DNA of 64,000 bases, taken from positions 23,408 to 87,407 of the forward strand of contig JADGJC010000168.1 in the NCBI GenBank assembly GCA_027596075.1, in the 5' to 3' direction. The position numbers and the translations under genes were made by a program. Under the pieces are notes generated by a model. The model was not told where the DNA came from and searched no databases. It saw only the letters and a list, made by a program, of their open reading frames with translations. Positions within the stretch are counted from its first letter, which is position 1. The number at the start of each line of letters is the position of its first letter. Of this stretch, positions 1 through 13,031 are shown piece by piece. This stretch comes from Rhizophlyctis rosea. Lineage: Eukaryota; Chytridiomycota; Chytridiomycetes; Rhizophlyctidales; Rhizophlyctidaceae.

Positions 1-1457
1 TCGATTTGGCTGTTTTGGGGTTTGCACGTTAACAATCCGGCATCACTCATGAGCAATTATAAGGGGGGAACTTTATACCTAAGTTTATACTTATAATCCT
101 CGATCACTCTCTCCTTCTCGGCTGGATCAACAACCCAGACCGCCGATGGTACTACAAAGTGCGTTACTTCGCGGCAGATGGGGCAACGCTATGGTCAACA
201 GTAATATTTAGTTCCGTGCCGTTGCATCAAGTAAAATTTCAATTGATCCCAACCTTTGAGGTGTCCATTCCTTCATTGGTCCGCCATGTTCGGATGCATT
301 CAAGACACACGCAATGATCGCAGTCTGGCATGGTGATGGGTCAATTCAAGGTGTTTGGACATCCAATTGCGTTTGAGACCACCAATACATACTCAACAAC
401 CCAAACCGCGGATCCTGCTTGCCCATAACTCTCTCCATGCAAACCACACACTCCATCGATTCACTATCGTCCGTCAACGCGTTCTGTCGGTCAATCTCAT
501 CCTGCTTGTCGATGCATGCCCTGAGATGCTCTGAAAACGCGGGAGGGGGCTGAGTTTCCCAAAGTCCGAAAGGTCAAATGAATCATGATTGTTTACCTTC
601 ATGCTCCTGATCCGATGCATCGGGATGTAAACAATACTTCTCACAGGAGGGACATTGCAGGCCGTGCGTGTATCGGCATTTGTCCCCAAATTTGCAGTTT
701 CCGTTCAACGCGAATGGGCATAAAGTGTTATCTGCACCAGCGCGAGGACTGTTGGTTGATGATCGTTCGACTACTACACCGATGTTGGATGCGCCTGCGG
801 TGTCGGCATTCGTTCTGAGAGCTGCTGAATATGAAGAGGTGGGAGGGGGAGGATAAAACACCGTATCGTCCTCGTCGTCAGATTCTGGGTCTGAGTAAGT
901 GAATTCTTCGGGCATATCCGATGGCCATGGTTCTTCTGAGCGGAAACCACCATAGGAGGGAGGCGCTTTCGGGTCGTTAAGAGACAGCTGGTCAAGGTCG
1001 GGGAGGTTATCACTATTCTTGCGAGCTAGAATGGCGTTGGCGTAGTCTGCATATGTAGAGCCAGAGCCGGACGCTACGTGTTCGGAGACTGGGGCGCGCG
1101 GTGTTGCAGGCGTCGCTTTTGGTGGTGTGTATGTTGAGGAGGACGGCGCGTTGGGTTTGCTGTGTGGCAGGGCACACCGCGAACCGTAGCGGCACTCGCC
1201 TCGCAAGTAAACTGCGAACAGCAAGGACTCAAAATAAGCAATATGTTCTCTAGCAGAAGCAAAGATAGGCTAATAACTTACAGGTGCACACTAAGTCAGC
1301 TTGGTTGCCCTTATCGTGACTGAAAGGACACCTATTTCCCTTTTGACACGTTCCCATCAGGAAGAACTTGCAGGGTACTTGTCCGATGGTCAGGTTAGAG
1401 CACATACCACCTGGGTTTCAATTGCCAAGTATACTTACCGTTTGACCGTTCCGACAT
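1..1457 (-). CDS. MKRN: Makorin-type CCCH/RING E3 ubiquitin ligase (3' end beyond window)
   Basis: Predicted RING E3 ubiquitin ligase with RNA-binding zinc fingers. A 19-base first exon starts at ATG 1457. It joins an exon at 1282-1410 encoding a first CCCH finger (CKFFLMGTCQKGNRCPFSH). The next exon carries a second finger (CTFYLRGECRYGSRC), an acidic proline/serine linker, a third finger (CPFALNGNCKFGDKCRYTH), and then the Cys-His segment CPSCEKYCLHP that marks makorins. After an intron near 530-583 the frame gives RING residues CVVCMERV, CDHCVCLECIRTW and CPICREVTHFVVPS, ending with ERVIEDYK at about 75-90. The expected last CCCH finger lies off the left edge. The finger order (CCCH, CCCH, CCCH, Cys-His, RING) is what identifies the family. 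It is divergent from the TDP1-like gene, with 212 bp between starts. The family call is firm; the exact RING-region splice sites are by eye. Confidence 0.88.
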
Positions 1458-1669
1458 TTTTTGCACTTCTGTTTGGGAAAATGTGTAGAAGTATTGCAGA
1501 TGAGTTTATTGGCACTCAGTAATCAGCGGCGTTTGGGTGTGCCATCAAAAATAGCCTGCATGGTGGCACATGGATTGCGTGGCTGCGCCATTTCACCCGT
1601 CAGATTCGCACAAGGGGGAGGTTTTTTTCAACTTTTTTGATCTTCGCATCTACACCTCCAAAGCAAGCA
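1458..1669. promoter_or_regulatory. Shared divergent promoter, makorin / TDP1-like
   Basis: These 212 bp separate the two start codons and must hold both promoters. No TATA box or known operator is clear. A T-rich tract (about 1621-1637) precedes the TDP1-like start. That the two genes are co-regulated is inference. Confidence 0.5.
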
Positions 1670-4095
1670 ATGGACGAAGACTACGCTACGGCTCTTGCAC
1701 TTCAACTAGCCGAGTATGAAGACCACGAAGCAGCTGGTTCCTCCAGCCGGTCCTATGGTCAAGCGCAAGCTGGCAATAACGATGCGGCGATCGCGATGAT
1801 GTTGCAAGCCGAAGAATTCCGAAAGGCTTATGACCCACCTCCAGCCGCACTAACCGCGCGCAGCCAAGACGGAAGAAACTATCTTCGCTTCCGTATGTAT
1901 CTATGTTATTGAATCGGTTTTATGCAACTCACTCATCATGAGTCAGTTAGGCTCGGGTGCCGTTTTGCAAACGTATGTCAAAGGTGACAGCGACTGGCAA
2001 GAACATAACGGAGTGAAGCTACCGTATGTTTGTTTTGAAGTAAGCAGCAATGGTTCCTCACTTTCGCACCTCGAATTATCGCTTTCCTGACGCCTTTATT
2101 CAGGAACTAGTACACCACCGCGACCTCGAAGCAGTGTTACTAACATCCTTCGCCACCTCTCCCGAATGGCTCGACACCGTCATACCCGCACCAATACCCG
2201 TAACATATGTATGTCACTCAGAGACAAAGGAGGGTACCTTCCCACGCTATGACCGGCCAAACAGCACGTGGATCTTTCCGGACAAAGGATACAAGAAAGA
2301 ACTGTACAAGTGCTTCCATCCGAAAGTACTCATACTGCGATTCCGCGGTGCGGATGGGGTCTTGGATGGGAAAACATTCCTACGCGTCGTAATCAGTTCG
2401 GGAAACATGATTCCGGAGGATTATAGCTGTGTGGAGAATGTCTTGTTTGTTCAAGTGAGATAGTGGAATGTTTGTTTACTTTTGAGGCAATTTGATAGTA
2501 ATCAAGGTATCTAGGATTTCCCTCTCTTAGCGCCAGATCAGCAACACACATACACATCAAAACTGGCATATGAGTTTCCACGGTACTTGTCAGGTTTTTT
2601 GGCAGCCATCGATGTCCCAAAGGATCCGTGGATATCGTTACTTGCCAAGTATGACTACTCGCGCGTGAGGGTGAGGCTGGTAGCCAGGTGCGATCGGATG
2701 ATCGATCAATCTTGACCTCAATACTGATACCACAGCAGTGTTCCAGGACAATACTTTGAAAAGCCTCGGCGGCCAATGGAGTCACCTCATCCCGGAGTCC
2801 CCAGTCTTCGTTCCTTTATCGAGCTCGGACTGGTCCGCTTGCAATCAATAGTTTCTGACATAAGACGGCAAAATAACATGTTTGCGCGGGACAGCTCGAC
2901 TAGAGAAGAAGGAGAGCCCGAGGCGTCGGAATCATCAGAATCATTTGATATGAATTTCCAGTATCAGACATCGAGTTTGGGAGATCTCACGTTGACGTCA
3001 TGGCTGAGATCGTTTTGTTATCTGGCTGCCGGACGTAACGAACCTAGCAGAAAATACGCAGAAGGAGACCGCAAGCGTCGAAAACCAACCAGCGCTAATA
3101 AACAACGGAAGAAAAAGCGGGTCCAAGTCCAGAGGGATGAAGGTTTCGACCTCGGTATCGATGAATTTTTGGATCCACCTTCCCCTCCAGCCGATAATAC
3201 GCCGCCGCCGTTCACGCTACCCATTACCGTCGTGTATCCTACGGAGAAGCATATCATGGATATGGTGCAGCGTGGGGTGGTGGGGGGTGGGACGATGATG
3301 AAGGAAGATCAGTGGGAGAAGCCTAATTTTCCGAAGTCGTGTTTACGGGCGTGTCGGTCAAAGCGGGTTGCGTTTATTCATTGTAATGTGCTTTTGGGGA
3401 AGTATGTTGAGAGGGATAGGAAGGAGGGTGGTGGAGTTGTGGTTGGCGATGTCGACGAGACGGATTTTAGGAGATCTGGGAGGGGTTATATCTACGTGGT
3501 ATGTGGAATTTAGATCCTTCTGGTTCCCCGAGATGAATGTGCTCAACGCCGTCATTTGCAGGGTAGTCACAACTTTTCTCTCTCGGCTTGGGGCACCGTA
3601 TCGACTCCACCACGCACTGAGGAAGATACAACAGATTCCGATGCAACTGATGACGGAAGCGGGCTTGCGCATGGACGAGTGCTGAATCGTAGCATTCGGA
3701 TGATGAACTGTGAGCTGGGGGTTGTGCTGGAGGTTGGGGAGGATGGAGTGATTGTTGGGGAGGAGGATAGGGGTTGTGATATTCCTTGGTTGGATGGTGG
3801 TTTGGGGAGCAGGCTTGGAAGTGGGGATGCAGATGGTGATGATGGAAAGGGAGATAGATGTACAGTGAAGATTCCGGTAGAAGCTGTGTTAATGCATGCG
3901 CCGGCGAAGGTGTATGAGGCGGACGATGTTCCTTGGATGCCGGAGAAGTGGAGGAGGGAGAATTGTAAGGATGAGGTTGATGAGGTGGGGTCTGAGGATG
4001 GGCATGATGAGAGGTTGGAGAATATGGTTTATGGGATTGGGTTTAGTGCTTGGGACTTGGAACCGCCTGATCCGTGGGAGAAAGAAGGGTTTTGA
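1670..4095 (+). CDS. TDP1: Tyrosyl-DNA phosphodiesterase 1-like protein with N-terminal UIM-like helices
   Basis: Member of the TDP1 family, phospholipase D-type enzymes that remove topoisomerase I and other adducts from DNA 3' ends. The start at 1670 opens with two short Ala/Leu/Glu helices (ATALALQLAEYE and AIAMMLQAEEF) that resemble ubiquitin-interacting motifs. The first catalytic motif reads FHPKVLILRF followed by VVISSGNMIPEDY, giving H-x-K and N. The second reads FIHCNVLLGK, followed after an intron by GSHNFSLSAWG. The C-terminal DDVPWMPEK resembles the family's usual ending. Introns at 2455-2514, 2688-2738 and 3499-3561 join cleanly in frame. The joins at about 1893-2050 are less certain. 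The second motif has Asn where the catalytic Lys is expected, so activity could be altered. The head-to-head makorin neighbour and the UIM-like helices suggest a ubiquitin link (inference). Confidence 0.82.
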
Positions 4096-5470
4096 TGCTT
4101 TGGAATGTTTACAAAGTCAGCTTGCGTCAATCCTGCATTGCGTTGTGAAGGTGAACATTTTTTGATCTCGATAGATCAAGGAAGGGGGCGGTTCAAATCA
4201 CTCTATCAGTGTTATCATCATCTTGAAGCCAGTGACGCAGAAGCTCGCAACGACTGATTCAAGTTGCAGGTTGTATTGCATTTTCCTGAACGAGTCGTTC
4301 GCAGTTTTGGAGACACAGTCAAATGAGCAATGTCGGTGGTGTGATTCGCTGCTGGGAATTGTTCATCGGATCGTTCCGTAGCTCAGCAAACACACCGTAC
4401 AACAAACAGGGTTTGTGGTTGCCAAAGTTGACGGTTTGATCTTACCTCAAGAGTCGTACGTGGCCAGTCAGCATTGAGCAAGCGTGGAGTGGCAGGGCAG
4501 GAGAGGCAAAAGGGTCCTTGCATTGCGGTGGATTACCCAAGCATCGTCTGAGTGACTTGACCAATGAAATTGGGCCAACAACTCTCCTACAATGTCGCCA
4601 GGAGCAATTTAGCCATTAGCGGGCTTTGTGATGGCGCAGTCACGGATGAATTTTTCCACGGGTGCCAACTTGGCTTCTGCAAACTTCAGGCTATTCTTAT
4701 CCCGACGCGCCTTTGATTATGATGTCTCAGTCTCGATCGGATTCGGACGACCGAAGCCAGATGGTTCTGGAGTGTCGCTACCAAGGTGGATAAACAGCCT
4801 GCCTATACGTAGGGTTAGTTCACCGTGATGGAGGTTTGTCATCCACCCATTCCCTTCATCTCAATCAGGTCCAAATGGGGTGGACAAAGTTTTTCAGTCG
4901 ACGGGAAAAGGGTTTGATCAGAACCCGTTGCTGCTTCAGACGCTTCGGCAGATCGGAGGGTCCATTATTGTTGTGGCCCGAATGATGCCCAAGACGCCCT
5001 ATGCTCGACATATGGCTGGGCCAATATAGTGATTTTGAGATTGCATGAAAGTTGCCCGAGCCCTAAGGCACTGTATTACGGGGGACACCCAAATAGGGCC
5101 GCGCCACGTCCAGGACACGTTTCCACCGGATTTTATCAATACCCGCTCCGGACGGAAGGGGTGGATCTGGTGCATCTATCCTCAACTGGCTGTGTCCGCA
5201 GTATTTGAAGAACAGACGCCAGCCGGAAGAACCAATAAGCTTACACTAGCTGGGCAACGGTGTGGTGAGGTTAGAACCTTCTATAGGGTGAAAAATTCAT
5301 ATATATAAAAAGTTTGCACGACCTCCTCTCTCTAACGTCTTCCACAACTCTTGACGTGCGCAAAAAACAAAAAACTCCAAGTAGCGGCAACGGCCACATA
5401 TCCAACATCGCTGGCGACATCCAGCAACACACTTCCCTAACTTTCCACATTCCCGCTGGACGTTTTCACA
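4096..5470. other. Gene-free stretch, 1.4 kb
   Basis: Only short ORFs with no recognisable protein. It holds the 3' end of the TDP1-like gene and the ABC transporter promoter. A TA-rich patch near 5297-5310, about 160 bp upstream of the transporter start, could be its core promoter. Nothing else stands out. Confidence 0.5.
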
Positions 5471-8400
5471 ATGTCAACGGACACCAAACATGAGGTGGCC
5501 GCGCCCGCCATCGAGGCAGTGGCACCAACACTAGAGGTTCGCCAATGGATGGTTTTTCGTTACCAACCTCTGCACCACTAATTGAGATTCCATATCTTCT
5601 ATTTATCCGCCAACGTAGCCCGATATGGAAGTAGGAAAGCAACTGAGGGACCCGGAAGCTCAAGTTGAGTCCGTTGAGGCCGCTAAGAAGGGAGGATTTT
5701 TCGCAAGGTTCAAGAAACCTGCAGAAGCGAAGGACGCCAAACCCGCTGGACCTCCCCCACCTCCACCCGTTCCATTCTTCTCGCTATGGCGATTCGCGAC
5801 GCCCAGAGACAGGATTATGATCTTCATTGCTACTCTTTGCAGTGCTGGTGTTGGTAGGTTTCGTTTAGGACATTTAACTGTGCATGAGCCGGGTTCTCAT
5901 GAATCGCCCCTGTCGCTAGGAACCCTCATGCCCGCATCCATCATCATCATGGGAAATCTGTTGAACGACTTTGGTAGTTTTAGTGGAGGAGGGGCTGACT
6001 TGACCGACGAGCAAAAGGCGGCGATGATGGCAAACTTCGACATTATGGCGCAAATGAGACCGACGATTTTGATCTTCTTTTATCTTGGCACTGCCAACTT
6101 GCTGGCGGGTTATCTTTGCCAATGCTTCTGGGTGCTCACTGGTGAGAACCAGACCAAGGTATGTTGGATGGTGCTTAAAGATCATGGATATACTATGAAT
6201 TGACTGTGAATGTCTATATGTAGCGCATTCGTGAACTCTATGTACACAGCATCCTCCGTCAAAACATCGGATGGTTCGATCTCGCCGAAGAAGGTTCCTT
6301 GACGACCCGTCTCGCACAGGACACCCAACTCATCCAGGACGGTATCAGTGAAAAGGCCGGTATGGCCGTCCAATGCTCCGCCCAATTCATCGCCGGTTTC
6401 GTCGTCGCTTTCGTCAAGGGATGGAGATTGTCTCTCGTCCTTTTGGCCTCTCTCCCCTTGATGGGTGTCGTAGGTTCCGTTATGGTCTTCATCATCACCA
6501 AGTACGTCGGCAAGGGACAGGACGCCTACGCTGACGCCGGTGCCGTTGCCGAACAAATGATCGCTGGTATCCGTACTGTGTACTCTTTCTCCATGCAAAA
6601 GCGATTCTCGGAGAAGTATGAAGTCCAGTTGGAGAAGGCTTACCAGAGTGATGTGAAGAAGGGCCGTGCTATTGGTGCTGGTTTCGGTTCCTTCATGTGC
6701 GTCATGTTCTTGACCTACGGTCTTGCCTTCTGGTACGGTGCCAAGCTCGTCCGTGACGACATCATGCAAGGTGGAAACGTTATGGTTGTGTTCTTCGCTA
6801 TGCTTATGGGTGAGTTGGCGGGCTGTTGCTTCCACAGTCATGTACGTCGTTTTTAACATCAATCTGATATACAGGTGCAATGGCTTTGATCATCCTGCCT
6901 CCCAGTATCTCCGCTTTCGGTAGCGCCCGTGGTGCCGCCTCAAAGATTTACGCCACCATTGACCGTGTCCCTGCCATCGACTCCGCCGGTGAGGGTGGTT
7001 ACAAGCCCGACAAGATTGTCGGTGACATTGAGTTCAAGAACGTCGAGTTCCACTACCCCTCTCGTACCGACGTTCCCATCTTCAAGAACATGTCCCTCTC
7101 CATCAAGTCTGGTCAAACCGTTGCCTTCGTCGGCCCCTCTGGTTCCGGCAAATCCACCTCCGTCGGTCTCGTTCAGCGTTTTTACGACCCTATTCAGGGT
7201 TCCGTGTCTTTGGACGGCAAGGACTTGAAGGAGTTGAACGTTAAGTGGCTTCGTCAGCAGATTGGTGTTGTCGGGTATGTACTTGTGGAAGTTGACTGAT
7301 CTCTTGGTAATGGATCTCTGACTTCGGTCTCGTTATGTTTCAGACAAGAGCCCGTCCTCTTCAACATGTCCATCAAGCAGAACATCTTGTTGGGTGCTAC
7401 CAGCAAGGATGTATCGGAGAAGGATGTCATCGAAGCTTGCAAACAGGCCAACTGCCACTCCTTCATCAGCAACTTGCCCCACGGTTATGATACTATGGTC
7501 GGAGAGCACGGTGGTATGCTTTCTGGTGGTCAGAAGCAACGTATCGCTATTGCCCGTGCATTGATTAAGAACCCTCAGATTTTGTTGTTGGATGAGGTGC
7601 GTTCTAGTCTGAGTGTACGGTCGATGCATATTGATTGCTCATATGACTCTTGATAGGCTACCTCGGCCCTCGACACTGCCTCCGAGCGTATCGTGCAAAG
7701 AGCATTGGACGCCGCCGCCCAGAACCGCACCACCATCGTCGTTGCCCACCGTCTGTCCACCATCAAGAACGCCGACTTGATCGTCGTTATGGACAAGGGA
7801 GAAATCGTTGAGAAGGGCACCCACGACGAACTCATCGCCTTGGGCGGTGTCTACCACCAACTCGTCGAGAAGCAGAAGATCAAGACGAAGCAGGATGGCG
7901 GAGACACTTCTCACGAGAGCGAGGAGGAGGAGATCGCGAAGGACCTTGAGAAGGAGAAGGCAGAGGCGGCTGCTAAGGGCGGCGCCAAGGTCGAGGAAGT
8001 CAAGGATGAGAATGGTGTTGTTACGGAGACGAAGATCAACCTTGACAGTGCGGATGCGTTGGCTCGTCAGGCTTCTGCTAGGCGTAGGAAGGAGAAGCAG
8101 GAGAGGAAGGAGAAGGCTCATGGTGATTTCCTTGGTCGTGTTGTGAGGATGATGAAGCCTGAGTGGAACTTGTTGTTCATTGGGTGTCTTGGTGCTACTG
8201 TAGCTGGATGCGTGAGTATATCATGGAAACGACGTGGTGTTGCGGACTTGGCACTTAAACTCGTTATTTTAGATCTTCCCCGTCTTCGGTTTCACTTTGG
8301 CTAGCATCATCACTACTCTCGTTACCGACCCTCATGACAACCCTGGCCCGATGTCCGGTGCTAACCTCTACGCTTTCATTTTCGGTATGTGTATTGTTCT

Positions 8401-10168
8401 TCAGTCACTTATACCAAGTAACCATAGGAACCTTCTTTAATCATCGGTTAATTTCAGTCGTCATCGGTCTTGCCGCATTGGTCTCCTTCTTCACTCAAGT
8501 CTTCTCCTTCGAAGCCGCTGGCGCCAGGCTCACCAAGCGCCTGCGGAGGATGGCCTTCGAGTCCTTGATGCGTCAGGAGGTTGGATTCTTCGACGAGGAT
8601 GGCCACTCCCTTGGTGCACTCACTTCCCGTTTGGCCACTGATGCCGCCGCCGTCTGCGATATGATTACGAAAGTGTGGGGTGACATTGTTCAATTGATTG
8701 TTACCGCCATTGCTGGTTTGACTATTGGTTTCGTGCATGCTTGGCATTTGACTTTGGTGAGTTAGTTCGGGTGTCGGTTGATACCTTTGCGCCAGTGTCT
8801 AACTTTTCCGTCATTTTGCAGATTATTCTCTTGATGGTTCCCCTCATGGGTCTCGCCGCCTGGTACGAGTCCAGAATCCACCGTGGTTTCGAAGACAAGA
8901 CCAAGAAAGCGTACGAAATCTCCGGAGAAGTTGCCGCCGAAGCCATCAAGAACATCCGTACCGTCGCCTCTCTCGCTCAGGAAGGGTACTTCGAAACCCG
9001 TTTCGCCGCCGCTATTGAACACCCGCACCAACTTGCTCGCAGCAAGGCTATTAAGTCGTCTATTGGTCACGGTGCTAACCAAGGGTTGCAAATGTACGCC
9101 AACGCCGTTGGGTTCGCTGCTGGTATTTGGTTGATCCGTGACCATGGGTTGGAGTTCAAGAACATGTTCATTGTCATTATGGCTATTATGGTTACCGCTC
9201 AAGGATTGGGTCGGTCGTCTACCTTCACCACTCACTTGACCAAGGGTCGGTTTGCTGCTTTCAACGTAAGTGTTTTGGGAATGCTCATAGTTGATCATCT
9301 TTTTGAACAAGTCGATCTGACAACTTCGTTCTCTTCCCAGACCTTCGAACTGCTTGACCGTGAGACCAAAATCGACCCCGACGCTGCCGGTTACGAGCCC
9401 GAGAAATTGGAGGGTGACTTCGAGTTCAAGGACATCGCCTTCACCTACCCCGCGCGTCCCGACCAACCCATCTTCAACGGCGGCTTCAACCTCAAGGGCA
9501 AATCCCGGCAAACCATCGCCCTCGTCGGTCCCTCCGGTTGCGGTAAATCCACCACTATCGGTATGATCCAACGATGGTACGACCCCGTCTCCGGCACCGT
9601 CACCGTCGACGGCAAGAACATCAACGACTACCAACTCAAGAAGGGTCTCCGCGCCCACATGGCGTTGGTTGGTCAAGAACCCGTCCTGTTCGACATGACC
9701 ATTCGGGAGAACATCCTCTGGGGTACGGACCGGACGGACGTAACGGACCAAGAGTTGGAGGAAGTCGCGCGCATGGCCAACATCCACAAATTCGCCTCAG
9801 AGCTTCCCAACGGGTACGACACGCGTGTGGGAGACAAGGGTGGCCAACTCTCTGGTGGGCAAAAACAACGTGTTGCTATCGCTCGTGCGTTGATTCGGAG
9901 ACCCAACCTGTTGCTTTTGGACGAGGCTACTTCGGCTTTGGATTCGGAGAGTGAGAAGCTTGTGCAGGAGGCGTTGGATAGGAGTATTGTTGGGCGGACG
10001 ACGATCACTATTGCGCATCGGTTGAGTACTATTCAGAATGCGGATTTGATTGCTGTGGTTAAGGATGGGGTTGTTAAGGAGCAAGGGACGCATTTTGAGC
10101 TGTTGGAGAAGAATGGGGTGTATACGGAGTTGGTTAAGCAGCAGGATTTGAATGTTCTTAACGGATAG
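5471..10168 (+). CDS. Full-length ABCB-type exporter (P-glycoprotein / Ste6-like)
   Basis: ABC exporter of the multidrug/a-factor (ABCB) type, two repeats of six-helix membrane domain plus nucleotide-binding domain, roughly 1,250 residues. The cytoplasmic N-terminus includes a proline run (about 5751-5770). NBD1 shows Walker [10 protein letters not shown] (about 7132), a Q-loop VGQEPVLF split by an intron, signature LSGGQKQR (about 7519) and Walker B ILLLDE, where another intron follows the catalytic Glu. NBD2 is largely in one exon: [37 protein letters not shown] and the switch region IAHRLST. A highly charged Lys/Glu linker (about 7870-8110) joins the halves. About ten introns of 50-80 bases interrupt it. 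All catalytic motifs are intact on both sides, so both ATP sites should work. The first exon (5471-5536) uses a weak donor (gttcgc); ATG 5625, in frame, is an alternative start. The substrate cannot be read from sequence. Confidence 0.95.
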
Positions 10169-11135
10169 AGGGAGAGAGAGGGGGCAAGGGGGAAGGGGGA
10201 GGGGAGGAAGGGGACTTTGTATGTAGTCGATGTGTAGTTTTTTGTGTGATTATTATGATGATTTAGTGTAGGAGAGGGACTTGTATCATTTTCGTACGGT
10301 TGGTAGGTAGGATGAACGTTTTTTGTTGGATGTAACACCTTGTATGTTAGGCTTGTGATATTTTTATTGCGATTTTTGTCTGTAACCTCGATGTTGTTCG
10401 ATTGCAACTTGATTGTGTTATGCATCTTTTGCTGTGAGTCGGTGGGTACTGCGAGATTACTGCGCTCGCAACTGCCGAACTGGACCGGCCTGAAGCTTCA
10501 CTGGGCTTGAAGTATGTCGTACTTGGTACGAATCGTCGATCTCTCCCCGAGCCAGTGGAGTGTGCACAACTGACACCGGTCAGTTCATTCTATCGATGAT
10601 GCCATCATTGCCACACCAACTCCGGTGGATGCCACGGCCGTCTCTGCTGCGCCACCTGTCAATGCGACCCTGCACCACCCGTCAGCCCCAGACTTGTGCG
10701 GCCCCGTAAGAGTTGATTCTGTATATACAGGGTGCGGGCAGAATCCCCCGGACTTGTTCTCTCGATTGTTAGAGGCAAAATACCAGAATATCCTTGCGCT
10801 TGCGTCTGCACTTATTGATTTGAGCTGATACTCACATAGTCGTGATTTCCGACCGTCGTCATATTCTCGTCATCTCCAGTCCTGTCCTGCCAATCCTGTC
10901 TGTGCTGGCTTTCGAGGTTTCACCATTAGGTCCGTATCACTTTTTTTGCGAGTGAAGCACATCCAGGTAGGTCAAACGCGTTTCCGGCATGATCCTCTTC
11001 ACCTGCCTAAGTTGTCTGATTCACGCCTGTCATTCTCATTGCTCATCCACAACTTACCGGTACAGTGTCACCTTCCCCATCAATCGAAACACTGTATTGA
11101 CCTGAGACTGAGAATCAGTTAAGGAATTTTGCAGA
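10169..11135. other. Gene-free stretch with purine-rich 3' UTR
   Basis: Right after the transporter stop lies a strand-asymmetric purine tract (about 10169-10215, almost all G and A), probably in the 3' UTR. The remainder holds short ORFs only, with no recognisable product or RNA, and the promoter of the F-box gene. Confidence 0.45.
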
Positions 11136-12361
11136 ATGTCCAGGTACAGATTGTTTGAAAGACAATGGCGTAAGACACACAATAGAGGGCATAGTCAACT
11201 TGCACACCAGCAGGCTGACATACTTCACGTCATCTTCGCCTTCTTTTCGCACCCCTTCCACCTTGTTACCGCCAGTAAAGTCTGTCGGACCTGGCGGGAG
11301 GTCGCTGAGACTCACGCCCTCTGGAAGGACTTTGCGGCGGAAATGGAGCCGCTTTACGGCTGTGAGTACTGGTGTGACGTCGGCGATTTCGAGACAGAAC
11401 AATATGCAATCAAAACAAGCGATCAAGCCAGACAGTTTGCATGGATTGGTTTGACGCTTGCTGCGGCGTCTGCCTATCCGGGGGCTTTCAATATAGTCGG
11501 ACGTTTCGCGTCACCAAAACCAACAGATACGACGACGACCATTTTGACAACTCGTCAATCGACGAGCATCCCAATGGCCATAGCTATGAGGGAGGGGTGG
11601 TGCAGAGGTTCTGCAATGACTGTCATACAGACGTCTTTCATAAGCGAGTGGTTGCAAAAGTACAGCAGCTCATGAAGGATTATGGTTTCAAGGACGAAGG
11701 TTGGGACTATTTTGCGGGAAATGGGTGGAGCGGGGGAATCAAGGTTGACCGTGTCGATAATGACACCGATATTTTCTACACGGAGTATGCTGAAGGGTAT
11801 GAGAAAGAGGACGCGTGCTCTGATATCCTCAGCATCCGCTCCGCTGAAAGGTGGATCAAGGAGAAGGCGCAGGAGCTGGATTATTACAAAGGTACCAACA
11901 GTGGCAAGCTATTGCAAGTTCTTTGATTTCACTCCTGTGCTCATGATTACTATGCATTCAGACAGTGTCAAATTCAAAGACTACCTCAAGAAGTTGCGCA
12001 AAAAGCTGCAGCTCTCTATTCTGCAAAGGTTGCCTCGAGACTTCAAGAAAGCCGACGAGTATCTATCAATGATAGAACAGGAGGACATTGCCGACCCTGA
12101 TTTGCTGAAGGTCAATCATTACCGCGAGCCTTTTTTTTTCAAGCCGACAAAGCCTGAATCATTTCTTTCTTCATACAGGAGACCAAACTCAAAAAATTCC
12201 TATATAAACTTTCGAAAACAAACTTTGAAGAGCTTGAACCACCGGAAGTGGACGAGTACAATCTCCGCGGCCGCGCGAAAACTATGATCAGGGTCATCAG
12301 GAAGACTTTAATGCTGAAGGAGAAAGCGCATCGGGACAAGGGGCAAGATCAAGAGCAGTAG
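11136..12361 (+). CDS. F-box protein
   Basis: Probable substrate adaptor of an SCF ubiquitin ligase. Residues about 25-60 form an F-box-like helix set (ADILHVIFAFFSHPFHLV, then SKVCRTWREVAETHALWKDF). Introns at 11362-11435, 11892-11961 and 12111-12178 join four exons in frame. Exon 2 has cysteine pairs (CCGVC and CNDC) in a region that looks like a small zinc-binding or disulphide fold, followed by aromatic and acidic sequence. Exons 3 and 4 are Lys/Glu-rich helix, ending at TAG 12361. The target and the C-terminal fold are not recognised. It is one of four F-box genes in the window. Confidence 0.78.
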
Positions 12362-13031
12362 CAGTCATGTTGGAATGCAGTGATAGCAATGTCAGACGTG
12401 ACTGATGATGATAGGTTAACAGGATAGAGCATAGAGTTTTGATAGGATAGTTTAGTACGATAAATCATCGGATGAAGAGGAGAAGGCGGATGTGAAATGC
12501 TGGCAAAGAACCTACAGCCGGGGTACAATATAGAAGAACTTGCAAAGGGGCAGATGCTGAATATAGTGGTGTCACGGATTCATCATCGCTACACATACAT
12601 CATCGCACTCACAAGCCTACGCCAGGACTGCGATTTGATACTTTTGCATCCCAAAAACTACCAACGTAGATAAATATATTACGGGTGGGATCCAACTATT
12701 TGACATAAAACTGCAACTTTCTCTCGATGCGCCCATGGAAATGGTGGAACAAGAGGAAGACACCGCGCGGGCAGGGCGCAAGAAGGGCGATTGGGGAAAA
12801 GAGAGGAGAAGGTTGACACTGGTACTGTTGTCCGGAAAGACCTATGTACGTCAACGCCACTGGGAGCTCACGACAAATTCCACTGACGGCTCAACGTCAA
12901 CATCCAAACCCATAGACTTAGCCTGTCACATGAGAGTTCATGAATGAGCGGATGGTTTAAGGTGATAGAAAACAGTTGCATCAAATAAATTCACCGACTG
13001 ATGTGTTGACTCTTCCTCAATCGCATCCACG
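12362..13031. other. Gene-free stretch between convergent genes
   Basis: Lies between the 3' ends of the F-box gene and the reverse-strand unknown gene. Short ORFs only, including about 70 codons at 12735-12947 with no family resemblance. It presumably contains both polyadenylation regions. Confidence 0.45.

Noticed and set aside
7639..8121. Leucine-rich reverse ORF in the transporter linker
   Set aside because: Shadow of the Lys/Glu-rich linker.
8762..9787. Reverse ORF of 341 codons
   Set aside because: It is the antisense of the intact second half of the ABC transporter and has no independent motif.
10169..10215. Purine tract as a triplex or regulatory element
   Set aside because: It sits directly after the transporter stop and is most simply a low-complexity 3' UTR.
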